From positions 1 through 46,197 of the IMG/VR virus record IMGVR_UViG_3300046835_000038: DNA of 46,197 nucleotides; one strand, given 5' to 3'. Position 1 is the first letter of the stretch. Each line of letters begins with the position of its first letter. A program made the position numbers and the translations under genes. A model generated the notes under the pieces. The model searched no databases. It was not told the DNA's origin and saw nothing but the letters and a program-made list of their open reading frames with translations. Of the stretch, positions 35,767 through 44,790 are shown one piece after another. Source of the DNA: a virus.

Positions 35767-37662
35767 ATGGCCGACCAAAAAGCCACTTACCAGATCAACG
35801 CCGAAGGCAATCTTTCGGGCGAAGCCGCGAAAGCCACCGCCGAGCTCAAGAAGCTCGAAAAGCAAATGGCGGCCGACACCAAAGAGCTCGCCGAGATGCA
35901 AAAGGCTCTCCGCAATTTGAAGGGCGCCACGACGCCTAACACCGAGCTGATCGGCAAGCTCGAAGGCAAGATCAAGGCAAGCAAAGAAGCCATTGCGAAG
36001 GCGCAAGGCAATTTCATCGGCATGGGTGGTGCTTTCGCCAAAGCCGGCGGGGGCGGTGGCGCGCTCTCCGGCAAGCTCAAAGCGTTGGCGGAGCAAGCCA
36101 AACAAATGCCGGGGCCGATCGGCGGCATCGTGAGTGGGCTTTCGTCGCTGCGGCAGCTCCTAGCCGGCGGTGCGATGGCCGCCGGTGCCATGGCCATCGT
36201 GGCCGCGCTCGCGGCGCTTGCGGTGGGCGCGGTGGCCGCCACGCGCGCGCTATACAACTACGGGGTGGCGCAAGCCGATGCGCGCCGCTCCGAGCTGCTA
36301 CGGCTCGAAGGCTTGACGAAGATGCGTTACTTGTTTCAGCGCATCCCCGGCAATGCGCGCGAGATGCAAGCCGCGATCGATGAAGTGGCGGCGAAGACTC
36401 CGACGGCGCGCGCCGAGATCGCGAAATACAGCAATGAGCTGTATGGCATGGGCTTGCGCGGCAGCGCGCTCACGAAAACGCTTGAAGCGGTGGCGATCAA
36501 ACAAGCCACGCAAGGCGAAGCCGCGGCGCATGCCTTCGCGGGGTGGGCGGCTGGCGCCAACGCCACCGGCCGCAGCGTGGACAACCTCGTAAACAAGGTC
36601 AAAAATCAGCTCGGCGGCATCGCGGCGAAGCAAATGCAATCGCTCACGGTGCAAACCGAAAAACAACGGGAAGCGACGGACGCACTCTTCGGCGGCTTGG
36701 ACATGGACGCGTATCTCGCGGGGTGGAAGAGCGTGGGCGATCTTCTTTCGCAAGCCACGGCCAGCGGCAAGGCGCTCAAATTCATGTTGACCACGTTGCT
36801 CCAGCCGCTGATCAACACGAGCGCGCAAGGCACCCCGCTTGTGAAGCGGTTTTTCCAAAACATGATCATTGGCGCGCTGTATGTGACGATCGCGCTCTTG
36901 AAGGTGCGCAAGTGGCTCCGAGAGACGTTCGGAGACAACGAATTTGTAAAGTGGGTGAAAGATAGCGAAGGCGCATCGAAGGCATTCAAGATCATAGGTG
37001 GCGGCTTGATCGGCATGTTCGTCGCGATCGGCGCGGCCGCGGTGGTGCTCGCGTTTCAAGTCGGGATGTTTTTGCTTCCGGTGCTGTGGGGCTTGGCGGC
37101 TCCGTTCATCCCGTTTATCGCGGCCGCGGTGGGCGTGGGCGCGGCGATCACGTCGCTGGTCGTCTATTGGGATGAGCTCGTGCAAGCGATCAAGGATGTG
37201 GATCTCGGCCAGCTGATCATGGACGCGATTTTGCTCGCGCTGGATCCGTTTGGTGTCGGCCGCGCCATGGTCAACCTTGCCGGCACGATGATCGACAGCT
37301 TCAAGAAAGCCATCGGTGCGCACTCCCCGGCCAAAGCCTTTATCAAGGTGGGCGCCACGATCCCCGAAGGCGTAGCCGAAGGCGTCCATGCGGGCGCTCC
37401 GGAAGCGCAAGAAGCCACGGCGGACATGGTGGATGCATCCGCCCCGAAGCTTGGCCGCGTGGGCGCTGGAGGCGGCAGCGCCCCACCCGCGGCCGGTGCG
37501 GCGGCCGGCCGTCTCGGCGGTGGAGCCCCGATCACGATTGGAGAGATCCACATCCACGCCACAAGTGACAAGCCGCAAGCGCTGGCCATGGACTTCCGCC
37601 GGGAGCTGGAGCGGGTGCTCGCTGGCTTTGCGTCGGAGCTCGGCGCCCCGGAGCCGGCATGA
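35767..37662 (+). CDS. Tape measure protein
   Basis: A 631-residue protein with an N-terminal coiled coil (KATAELKKLEKQMAADTKEL), several hydrophobic segments (about 138-160, 415-445 and 455-480, including GLIGMFVAIGAAAVVLAFQV) and a Gly/Pro-rich C-terminus. Such length and composition, and the position after the chaperone, fit the tape measure, which sets tail length and helps DNA ejection through the membrane. It is modest in size for a myovirus. Confidence 0.87.
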   Translation: MADQKATYQINAEGNLSGEAAKATAELKKLEKQMAADTKELAEMQKALRNLKGATTPNTELIGKLEGKIKASKEAIAKAQGNFIGMGGAFAKAGGGGGALSGKLKALAEQAKQMPGPIGGIVSGLSSLRQLLAGGAMAAGAMAIVAALAALAVGAVAATRALYNYGVAQADARRSELLRLEGLTKMRYLFQRIPGNAREMQAAIDEVAAKTPTARAEIAKYSNELYGMGLRGSALTKTLEAVAIKQATQGEAAAHAFAGWAAGANATGRSVDNLVNKVKNQLGGIAAKQMQSLTVQTEKQREATDALFGGLDMDAYLAGWKSVGDLLSQATASGKALKFMLTTLLQPLINTSAQGTPLVKRFFQNMIIGALYVTIALLKVRKWLRETFGDNEFVKWVKDSEGASKAFKIIGGGLIGMFVAIGAAAVVLAFQVGMFLLPVLWGLAAPFIPFIAAAVGVGAAITSLVVYWDELVQAIKDVDLGQLIMDAILLALDPFGVGRAMVNLAGTMIDSFKKAIGAHSPAKAFIKVGATIPEGVAEGVHAGAPEAQEATADMVDASAPKLGRVGAGGGSAPPAAGAAAGRLGGGAPITIGEIHIHATSDKPQALAMDFRRELERVLAGFASELGAPEPA

Positions 37663-38207
37663 GCTGGGATCCACTCGGCCAGCCGGCGCTCAATCAGACA
37701 CCCACCAAGCCCGAAGTGGGCGATCAGATTTGGCTTGCGCAACGCTGGAGCCCCGGGCTTTGCGATATCAGCGGCGCCAATAGTCCGCGGGAATGGGAAG
37801 AGCGCAAAGGCTACGGCTGGAGCGGCGCGGTGGTCGTGTTTCGTGGCACCGGGCTTGCGCGCTTTAGCGTGAAGCTCCGGCTGTACACCGCCGATGATTG
37901 GCTTGGGTGGTCGACCTTCAAGCCGCTGGTAGACAAGCCGCCGCCGGGGAAGCGGCCGCGTGCCATGGATATTTGGCATCCCATTTTGGTCGATCAGGGG
38001 ATCTACTCGGTGGTCGTGGAGGATCTCGGCCAGACGGAACAAACCGCCGAAGGGGAATGGACGATTGAGATCAAATTCGTGGAGTACCGCTTCCCGAAGT
38101 ACGCGCTGGTAAAGCTCGAAGGCACGCAAGCCACACCGGACGATCCAAACGAGATCAAAATCGCGCGGCTCACCAAAGAGGCGGCCGATCTCGCGGCCGA
38201 AGAGTAA
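37659..38207 (+). CDS. Baseplate/tail protein (Mu gp43-like position)
   Basis: A 182-residue protein with WSPGLCDISGANSPREWEER, and PKYALVKLEGTQATPDDPNE near the end. It is beta-rich without recognisable domains. Its slot after the tape measure and before the hub gene corresponds to Mu gp43. It overlaps the tape measure gene by four bases. I assign only a baseplate-associated role. Confidence 0.5.
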   Translation: MSWDPLGQPALNQTPTKPEVGDQIWLAQRWSPGLCDISGANSPREWEERKGYGWSGAVVVFRGTGLARFSVKLRLYTADDWLGWSTFKPLVDKPPPGKRPRAMDIWHPILVDQGIYSVVVEDLGQTEQTAEGEWTIEIKFVEYRFPKYALVKLEGTQATPDDPNEIKIARLTKEAADLAAEE

Positions 38208-38211
38208 GGCC

Positions 38212-39408
38212 GTGGGCTTCGCATCGATCAACAGTGAGCGGCTGACGGCGGTGGTGCTTCGTGTGCCGGCGCGCGGCGCGTGGACGGCGGAATGCGACTT
38301 TGAGACGGATCCCGCGGTGAGCGGCCGTGTAACGCTCGCACTCGGCAAGCTCACGCTGTTGGGATCGGTGGTGCCGGCGCAAGCCGGCGCGTTTGGCCGA
38401 GTCCGCAAGGCGCGCATCGTGGCGGGGAGCGCCGGCTGGCCGCGGCAGCTCGCGGCCAAGGCGTACCACAATGATGCTGGCGTGAAGGCTAAGCTCGTGG
38501 CCGAAGATCTCGCGCGCGAAATTGGCGAAGAGCTTGGCGGCTTCGTGCCGGCAGCGGAGCGCATCGGAGTCGACTACGCGCGAGACGAAAACCTCACGGC
38601 CGCGGGGGTGCTCGAAGACGTGATCGGCGGCGCGCCGTGGTGGGTGGACTTCGCGGGGGTGACGCATGTTGGGGAGCGCCCCACCGCGGCCGCGCTACTC
38701 GAGACGGATTTCCAAATGGCCGCCTACGATCCGCGCGAGCGGGTGGCGGTGATCACGTTGACCGATCCAAGCATGATCGGAATCGGAAGCGTGCTCACCG
38801 GTCCCACGCTGCCGGAGCCGCTCCGGGTGCGCGAATACCAAGTACAAGCCGACGCCACGAGCGTGCGGGTGATCGCGTGGTGCGATGCGGCGGAGCGCAC
38901 GGTAGGGCGCTTGGCTGGCTTGTGGCACGCGGTAACGGCTCGCACGAATGCGACGGGGTTACTCGGCTTGTACCTTTATCGCGTGGTGAGCATGGCCGCC
39001 GACGGCCGCGTAGCGCTTCAAGCGGTACACCGAGACGTGGGCTTGCCGGATCTGGATCCGATCTCGCAATGGCCGGGGGTGGCCGGAGTGCATGCGAAAC
39101 TCACGCCGGGAGTCCAAGTGCTCGTGGCGTTCATCGCGGGGGATCGCGGCCGGCCGGTGCTCACACATTATTCCGGGCTTGGCGGGGATGGCTTTGTGCC
39201 GGTGGAGCTCGTGCTCGGCGGTGAGCCGGCCGCGCCGGCCGCGCGCCAAAATGACGTGGTGGAAGTGCCGCTCATGCCGGCCGTGTTCAATGGCTTGATC
39301 ACGATGCCGGGGGTGGGACCGGTGCCGGCCACCGGTACGATCGATTTTCTCTCGCCCGCTCTCGGCATCATCACCACCGGCTCTAGCAAAGTGAGGATCG
39401 CCACATGA
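38212..39408 (+). CDS. Baseplate hub/spike-like protein (gp44 with OB-like part)
   Basis: A 398-residue protein from a GTG at 38212 (AAGG upstream). The early part resembles tail hub proteins (ARGAWTAECDFETDPAVSGR). The section from about residue 270 (QWPGVAGVHAKLTPGVQVLV, then FIAGDRGRPVLTHYSG) fits the OB-fold domain of gpV/gp45-type spikes. This would combine hub and spike in one protein. That fusion is inferred. Confidence 0.65.
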   Translation: MGFASINSERLTAVVLRVPARGAWTAECDFETDPAVSGRVTLALGKLTLLGSVVPAQAGAFGRVRKARIVAGSAGWPRQLAAKAYHNDAGVKAKLVAEDLAREIGEELGGFVPAAERIGVDYARDENLTAAGVLEDVIGGAPWWVDFAGVTHVGERPTAAALLETDFQMAAYDPRERVAVITLTDPSMIGIGSVLTGPTLPEPLRVREYQVQADATSVRVIAWCDAAERTVGRLAGLWHAVTARTNATGLLGLYLYRVVSMAADGRVALQAVHRDVGLPDLDPISQWPGVAGVHAKLTPGVQVLVAFIAGDRGRPVLTHYSGLGGDGFVPVELVLGGEPAAPAARQNDVVEVPLMPAVFNGLITMPGVGPVPATGTIDFLSPALGIITTGSSKVRIAT

Positions 39409-39938
39409 CGATCTTCTATCTCGGCTCGCTCTCCGTCGGCGGTGCGGTACCGGGTTGCGATGCGGCCGTGAGCGCCGGTATCTCCGGGATTGGCAGTGCG
39501 CTAGACGATCTCGTGGCGCAGCTCGGCATGTTGACGGCTTACGTGCCGACACCGATCAGTTTCGCGACACAGCTCACGCAAGCCGAAGCCATGGTGACGG
39601 CTCTCGGCGCGGCGATCTCGCTTGGCTTGCCGCCTCCCGATATCACGGCGCAGATAGCCGCGCTGGCGAGCAAGATCGCGGGGCTCACGGCGCAGATTGC
39701 CGGCATCACCGCCAACCTCACGGTGCTCACGGACTTGCAAGCGCCGCTTACGGCGGCGGGGGTGCATGGATACGGCTTCGATGGTGCGGTGAACGCTCTC
39801 GGCGGGGAGCTTGCGTCCGAGCTCTCCGGGGGCGCGCCGGGTGGAGCGCCTTCCGATCACGGTAACGCGGTGGTGTTTCTCACCACGATCCCCGGCACGT
39901 GGGCGGCCATGGGAGAGGTTTTCAAGGTGACTCCGTGA
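39405..39938 (+). CDS. Baseplate-associated protein (Mu gp45/46-like position)
   Basis: A 177-residue protein rich in Ala, Leu and Gly with a helical stretch of heptad-like Ile/Leu (IAALASKIAGLTAQIAGITA). It has no transmembrane helix of proper length. It lies between the hub and the gp46-like gene, and overlaps both by four bases. Its role is unknown beyond the tail baseplate. Confidence 0.55.
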   Translation: MTIFYLGSLSVGGAVPGCDAAVSAGISGIGSALDDLVAQLGMLTAYVPTPISFATQLTQAEAMVTALGAAISLGLPPPDITAQIAALASKIAGLTAQIAGITANLTVLTDLQAPLTAAGVHGYGFDGAVNALGGELASELSGGAPGGAPSDHGNAVVFLTTIPGTWAAMGEVFKVTP

Positions 39939-40417
39939 ACGCTACCGTCTCGGACTCGCTGGCCGCGCAGCTTCCCACGCTTAGCCGGGTGGTGGATGCT
40001 CCAGTCGGCACGCTGGCGTTTGGTGTGGATCTCTCGTGTGTGACGGATCTGGATCCGGAGCTTCGGGAAGTGGATCCCGAAAGTCCGAGTGCGATCGTGG
40101 AAGCGGTGATCCGGCGGTATCTCACACCGCGCGGGGGGTTATTGGATGATCCGGACTACGGATTGGACGTGCGCACACACCTAAACCGTGGTGTCACGCA
40201 AAGAGACTTGCGCGCGATCTCCGGCGCGCTTCGGGGCGAAGCGCAAAAGGACGATCGTGTGTCGGCGGCGGATGTGACGATCACGGCCACGCTGCGCAGC
40301 TCCACCGCGCAAATCGAAGTGCAAATTACACCCACGGATCCGGCGCTCTCGGATTTCGATTTTACGTTTGCAGTGGATAGCGCCGACGCATTGAAGGTGA
40401 CGGTGCTGGATGGCTGA
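39935..40417 (+). CDS. Baseplate wedge protein, gp46 / gpW (gp25)-like
   Basis: A 160-residue protein starting at the GTG at 39935, overlapping the previous stop (GTGA). FGVDLSCVTDLDPELREV, then AIVEAVIRRYLTPRGGLLDD, DYGLDVRTHLNRG and VSAADVTITATLR follow the Mu gp46/T4 gp25 wedge pattern. It would initiate sheath assembly on the baseplate. Confidence 0.75.
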   Translation: MNATVSDSLAAQLPTLSRVVDAPVGTLAFGVDLSCVTDLDPELREVDPESPSAIVEAVIRRYLTPRGGLLDDPDYGLDVRTHLNRGVTQRDLRAISGALRGEAQKDDRVSAADVTITATLRSSTAQIEVQITPTDPALSDFDFTFAVDSADALKVTVLDG

Positions 40418-41603
40418 TTTCGATCTAGACGATCTCGTGGAACCGGCCAGCCGCGCCGAAGTGCAAACGTCGATTTATGACGTGCTGGCGATCCTCGGTG
40501 TCAACACCACTTCGTGGAAGTCCGGCGCGGTGGTGCGTACGATGATCGTCGGATGCTCGGCGGTGCTGGCCGCATTGAGTGAGCTCCAAGCCCAAATTGC
40601 TCGAAGCGGCTTTTTGGAATTGAGCGCTGGCCAATGGCTCACGCTGGTAGCGCGCTACGTCTATGGAATCGAGCGCTACGCGGCCACGTTCGCCACCGGA
40701 GAGCTCCGGCTCGAAAACGCCGGGGGTGGCGTGTATTCGTTCGATCCGGACGATCTCATCTTCGCGAATCCGACCAATGGCCAGACCTATCGGAACGTGG
40801 CACCGGTGGCGATCGCCGCCTTTGGATCGGCCAGCGTCGCAATCCAAGCCACCGAAGCCGGCAGCGATGGAAGCGCCGGCACTGAGACGATCACGAAGAT
40901 GGTGACCGTGGTGCTCGGGTTGAGCTGCGAAAACCTTGCACCGCTCACCGGTACCGACGAAGAAACGGACGCGCTCTTGCGCGAGCGCTGCCGGGAGATG
41001 TTAGGCGCGCTCTCGCCCATGGGACCGTGGGATGCGTACGGCAGTGCGGTGCGTAACGCCACGCGGCCGGACGGCTCGAATCTCGGCATCACGCGGATCC
41101 GGATCGTGAAGGATGGCCGTGGGACGGTTACGACATACGTGGCCGATGCCGACGGACAGATCCTCGGAACCGCCGACGATCCCACAAGCGATCTCGGCAT
41201 CGCGCACGAAGCGATCCAGCAAAACGCGGCGCCGCTGGCGATCAATGCCGTCACGGAGAGCGCGATCAATCTCGTGGTGCCGGTGAGCTATGAGGTTTGG
41301 CTGTACAACACGAGCGCGCGCACCGAGCTCCAGATCACGGATGCGATCGAAACGGCGCTGATCAATTTCTTCGCCGCGCAGCCGATCGGCGGCAACGTGA
41401 TCGGCACCGCCCCCGGCATGGTGTTTGTGGATGGCATCCGCGCAGCCATTGGCGGCGCGCTGCCGGAAGTTTTCCACGTGGACGTGGTGGAGCCGGCCAG
41501 CGACGTGGAGCTCACACCGAACCAAGTGGCCGTCAAGGGTGCGCTCGTGCCGCTGGCCGTACACCAAGAGCCGCCCCCCGAAGGCTTCGGGGGATCGCTA
41601 TGA
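40410..41603 (+). CDS. Baseplate wedge protein J-like (Mu gp47)
   Basis: A 397-residue protein. LTLVARYVYGIERYAATFAT and TGTDEETDALLRERCREMLG, with GPWDAYGSAVRNATRPDGSN, identify the baseplate J (Mu gp47, T4 gp6) family. With the gp46- and gp48-like proteins it forms the baseplate wedge. It overlaps neighbours on both sides. Confidence 0.85.
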   Translation: MADFDLDDLVEPASRAEVQTSIYDVLAILGVNTTSWKSGAVVRTMIVGCSAVLAALSELQAQIARSGFLELSAGQWLTLVARYVYGIERYAATFATGELRLENAGGGVYSFDPDDLIFANPTNGQTYRNVAPVAIAAFGSASVAIQATEAGSDGSAGTETITKMVTVVLGLSCENLAPLTGTDEETDALLRERCREMLGALSPMGPWDAYGSAVRNATRPDGSNLGITRIRIVKDGRGTVTTYVADADGQILGTADDPTSDLGIAHEAIQQNAAPLAINAVTESAINLVVPVSYEVWLYNTSARTELQITDAIETALINFFAAQPIGGNVIGTAPGMVFVDGIRAAIGGALPEVFHVDVVEPASDVELTPNQVAVKGALVPLAVHQEPPPEGFGGSL

Positions 41604-42310
41604 GCGGTGAAACACCTACTCGAGAGCAACTCACTTTCCGCGACACCATGCGGAGTCTTTGTCCACCGTGGCTCCAAAACGGCTTGGCCGAAAAGATCCT
41701 GTATTCGATCGGCGTGCATTGTGACGCCTTCGGGGATGCCGTGGTGGCTGGCGTCAAGCAACGCTTCCCCGGCTTGTACAGCTTCGATTCGCTCGTGAAG
41801 CTAGGCCGGGAACGTCGAATTGAGCGTGGGCTCCACGAGACGGACGGGGCGTATGCGGAGCGGCTCACGAAGTGGCTTCGGGATCACCGAAGGCGCGGGG
41901 GGCCGTATGCGTTGCTCGCGCAAATATACCTTCACTACAAGCCAAACACGTTTCCTATTGACTTGGTGTATGTGGCCGGCAGCGCGCGCTTTCACATGGC
42001 ACCGGACGGGACAGTAGCGCGGGATCTCGTGAGCTGGAGCCCCGACAGTGACACAAGCAAATGGGCTAGATGGTGGCTGTTTTACTACACGGATCTTTGG
42101 GCTTCGGTGGAGCCCACCGAAGCCGAGCTCCAAGATTTGCGGCTCGTGCCACGCGCGTGGAATGCGGCGCATTGCTTCGGCTACATCGTGCTTTTCCCGC
42201 CGACGGTTACGGAGCTGTGGAATTGGCCGGTGGGGCACACGTGGAACGAAGCCGGCACGTGGAATGTAACCGGTAGCGTGGTGCGGATCATTGACGTGGA
42301 GCCGATATGA
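41600..42310 (+). CDS. Tail protein I-like (Mu gp48) baseplate protein
   Basis: A 236-residue protein after the J-like gene, beginning MSGETPTREQLTFRDTMRSL. LYSIGVHCDAFGDAVVAGVK and FPGLYSFDSLVKLGRERRIE support the Mu gp48/P2 gpI group, which attaches the tail fibre. The C-terminal half is Trp-rich (VTELWNWPVGHTWNEAGTWN). It starts in an overlap (ATGA) with the previous stop. Confidence 0.7.
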   Translation: MSGETPTREQLTFRDTMRSLCPPWLQNGLAEKILYSIGVHCDAFGDAVVAGVKQRFPGLYSFDSLVKLGRERRIERGLHETDGAYAERLTKWLRDHRRRGGPYALLAQIYLHYKPNTFPIDLVYVAGSARFHMAPDGTVARDLVSWSPDSDTSKWARWWLFYYTDLWASVEPTEAELQDLRLVPRAWNAAHCFGYIVLFPPTVTELWNWPVGHTWNEAGTWNVTGSVVRIIDVEPI

Positions 42311-43368
42311 GCAAGGACCTAACAGACGTTGATAGCTTCACGAGTCCGATCCACGTGCCGGAAGGGATCGACAGTCGTGATGATGCGGCCGGGGATGTGG
42401 AGCTCATCGCGCAAGCGCTGGCGAATCGGACGCGCAACCTCAAAAACGCGATCGATCCGCTCGCGGCCGATGCCGCGCGCAAGAGCGCACAAAACACCTT
42501 CACGAAAACGCAAATCATAAACAGCGAAGGCGCACACGCGGATGATCCACTCATCTCCACCACGGCCAAGCCGGGAGACGATCCCACGGATCTGTCCGCG
42601 ATCGTGCCGGCGGTGCCGGCCGGTTCGAATCGCTGGAAGCTAATCATGGCCGCACCCACGCAAGGCTCGGCGTATGCCGGGATCTTCGTGGGGCAAAGTC
42701 CGTATGGGGCGGCGCTCGTAAACAACGCTAGGTGGCATGTAGGGACGCAAAGGTGGCGCCAAATCGATCCGGCATTCGTGAGCACCGCCATGGTCGGCCG
42801 CTCGGGTCAGTGGATCGTGAGCCACGTGCCGGCGGGGGCGGGGCCGTGGATCGACTGGCCGCTTGATAGCGGCGGAGACTTCATTGCGGGGGGTAACCTT
42901 GGCGCGCATTCGGACTTCGCCTATGTGCCGCCTCACGCCGCATCCGATTGGACGATCCCGCTTTCGTGCTCCAGCGGGGAGACGATCATGCAAGCCGATG
43001 GCTCGTACAAGGTCGGAAGCAACGGCGCAGCGTGGGCGCTCAAAGTTCCCGATCTCACGGTGCTCACGAATATGTATGTGTTAGTCAATCAAGCTTCCAC
43101 CGGCCAGTGCTACGCGGCGCTTGTGCGCCGGAACAAGGGTACCCTACTGGTCGGCTCGGCGTTTCCGGCGCTGGATCCACCGATTGCCGAAGCGCAAGGC
43201 ACCGCATCGGCCGGGGTGCAAACGATCACGCTTGCGGCCAATGGCCACGTGGTGGAGAGCGCGAGCTGGGAATATTCGGTGATCTTCAAGCGCTCGCATG
43301 TAGACGACAAGATCGGCCGGATCGCGCTTGGGACCTTCGTCAATGTGGGGCCGAGAAACCTAGGGTGA
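42307..43368 (+). CDS. Tail fibre-like protein
   Basis: A 353-residue protein. The N-terminus (FTSPIHVPEGIDSRDDAAGD, then LANRTRNLKNAIDPLAADAA) has the attachment and helical repeat look of tail fibre N-termini. The remainder is beta-rich. It probably connects the baseplate to the receptor-binding-type proteins encoded downstream. The ATG overlaps the previous stop. Confidence 0.65.
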   Translation: MSKDLTDVDSFTSPIHVPEGIDSRDDAAGDVELIAQALANRTRNLKNAIDPLAADAARKSAQNTFTKTQIINSEGAHADDPLISTTAKPGDDPTDLSAIVPAVPAGSNRWKLIMAAPTQGSAYAGIFVGQSPYGAALVNNARWHVGTQRWRQIDPAFVSTAMVGRSGQWIVSHVPAGAGPWIDWPLDSGGDFIAGGNLGAHSDFAYVPPHAASDWTIPLSCSSGETIMQADGSYKVGSNGAAWALKVPDLTVLTNMYVLVNQASTGQCYAALVRRNKGTLLVGSAFPALDPPIAEAQGTASAGVQTITLAANGHVVESASWEYSVIFKRSHVDDKIGRIALGTFVNVGPRNLG

Positions 43369-43372
43369 TGCG

Positions 43373-43753
43373 ATGAGTTTCCTAAGCGGCCTATTCGAGC
43401 ACACGGTACCGGAGCTCCCGGTAGCTGCCGAAGTGGTCGCCGCGAGCGCTACCGTGGATCCGGGCTTCTTGTACCGCGTGGCCGGCAGCGATGCGGCCAT
43501 CACGATCACCCTAGCGCAGCGCTCGCTGGCCGAAGTGACGGGCTTGCGCTTCGCGGTGAAGGTCTACGCGCCAGCGTCCACGCCGCCGGGTGGGACGCTT
43601 ACGGTGCTCGTGCCGGCCGGCCAGCAAATCGAAGCCGGCGGCGGAGAGCTCGGCGTGGGCGTGGAGCTCCCCGATCAAACACTCGGGCTATACCGCGAGT
43701 GGGTGTGTGATGCCGACGGAGTATGGTTGCTCGTGGAAGGCGGGTGGGAGTGA
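43373..43753 (+). CDS. Tail protein with duplicated domain (first copy)
   Basis: A 126-residue protein with a single domain of about 95 residues (VDPGFLYRVAGSDAAI, then LGLYREWVCDADGVWLLVEG). The same domain forms the N-terminus of the next gene's product, so the pair arose by duplication. Position implies a tail fibre or cap role. It overlaps the next start in GTGA form. Confidence 0.6.
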   Translation: MSFLSGLFEHTVPELPVAAEVVAASATVDPGFLYRVAGSDAAITITLAQRSLAEVTGLRFAVKVYAPASTPPGGTLTVLVPAGQQIEAGGGELGVGVELPDQTLGLYREWVCDADGVWLLVEGGWE

Positions 43754-44787
43754 GCCACCTAGATCAGCACTTCGCGGCCACGGCCGGCCACGGGCTTGCC
43801 GTGTGGCCGACACCGATGCCAAGCGAAAGCACGCTGGAGCCGGGTTTTTTGTATCTCGTGGAAGGCGCAGACATACCGGTGTATTTCGGGATCGCCGCGC
43901 GCGCTCTCGCGGATGTGAAGGATCAGCGCGTTGCCTTGAAGGTGATCACGGCCATGCCGGGGCCGGGGCCGATCAAGATCAGCGCGCCGGACGGCCAGTT
44001 CATCGAAGGCGATGATGGTTACATCGCATCCGGGCTTGTGGAAGCGGGAAGCCAAGCGCTTGGCACCTATCGCGAGTGGATGTGTGATGCCGACGGCAAT
44101 TGGTTGCTCGTGGGACTCGAGATTGACGGAGCCGTGGCCGTGGCCGGCCAAATCGTGATCAAGGGAATCCCGGTGGTGATCCACGGGGTGCCGCTTGTAA
44201 ACACCGTGCCGCCGATAGCTGCGGCCGGCATCGCCTTGCGCTCGCTTCCGGTGTCGGTGGCCACTCCGGCGGTGATCGTACCGCGGCCGGCGGCGATCGC
44301 GCCGGCACCGCTGGCCGGCACCACGATTGAGCTCGAAGACACCTTTGCGGATGCAAGTCTCGAGATGGACACCGCCGGGGAGAAATTCCGTGTGGCCGAG
44401 CTCTTGCAAAGCGAGATCGAAAATATCGCGCTCGAAGTGGCGGCCGTGGTGCGCTTCCCGTTCACGCTGCGCACCACGAGCGTAAGTGGGACTTCGTACG
44501 AAGAGATCGGGATTCTTCGGCTGGATCCGACGGATCTCGGCGCAGCGTTTACGCTCGTGGCCGAGCTTGAAGTGTCGGCCGCTGGCCAAACCGCCGAGCT
44601 CCAGCTGTACAACCTCACGGCCGGGGCGGCCGTGGCCACGCTTAGCAGCGTGTCACTTGTCACTCAAAAACGAGCCGCATCCGTGACGCTGCCGCTAAGC
44701 GAAGCGCTGTACAGCGTGCGCTTGCGCCGCACCGGCGGGGCGGCTGGCCAGCTCGTGTCTTGCCGCAGTGTCACGTTGGAGCGGTGA
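43750..44787 (+). CDS. Tail protein with duplicated domain (second, longer copy)
   Basis: A 345-residue protein from the GTG at 43750. Residues about 29-125 (LEPGFLYLVEGADIPV through GTYREWMCDADGNWLLVG) repeat the domain of the preceding protein. A Pro/Ala-rich linker follows (VIVPRPAAIAPAPLAG) and a beta-rich C-terminal domain completes it. The first domain likely anchors to the tail and the last contacts the host. This split is inference. Confidence 0.6.
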   Translation: MSHLDQHFAATAGHGLAVWPTPMPSESTLEPGFLYLVEGADIPVYFGIAARALADVKDQRVALKVITAMPGPGPIKISAPDGQFIEGDDGYIASGLVEAGSQALGTYREWMCDADGNWLLVGLEIDGAVAVAGQIVIKGIPVVIHGVPLVNTVPPIAAAGIALRSLPVSVATPAVIVPRPAAIAPAPLAGTTIELEDTFADASLEMDTAGEKFRVAELLQSEIENIALEVAAVVRFPFTLRTTSVSGTSYEEIGILRLDPTDLGAAFTLVAELEVSAAGQTAELQLYNLTAGAAVATLSSVSLVTQKRAASVTLPLSEALYSVRLRRTGGAAGQLVSCRSVTLER

Positions 44788-44790
44788 GCA

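Noticed and set aside
36298-37674. 458-codon leftward frame antisense to the tape measure gene
   Set aside because: Rich in Arg and His, no domain, opposite a clear tape measure protein. Not supported as a gene.
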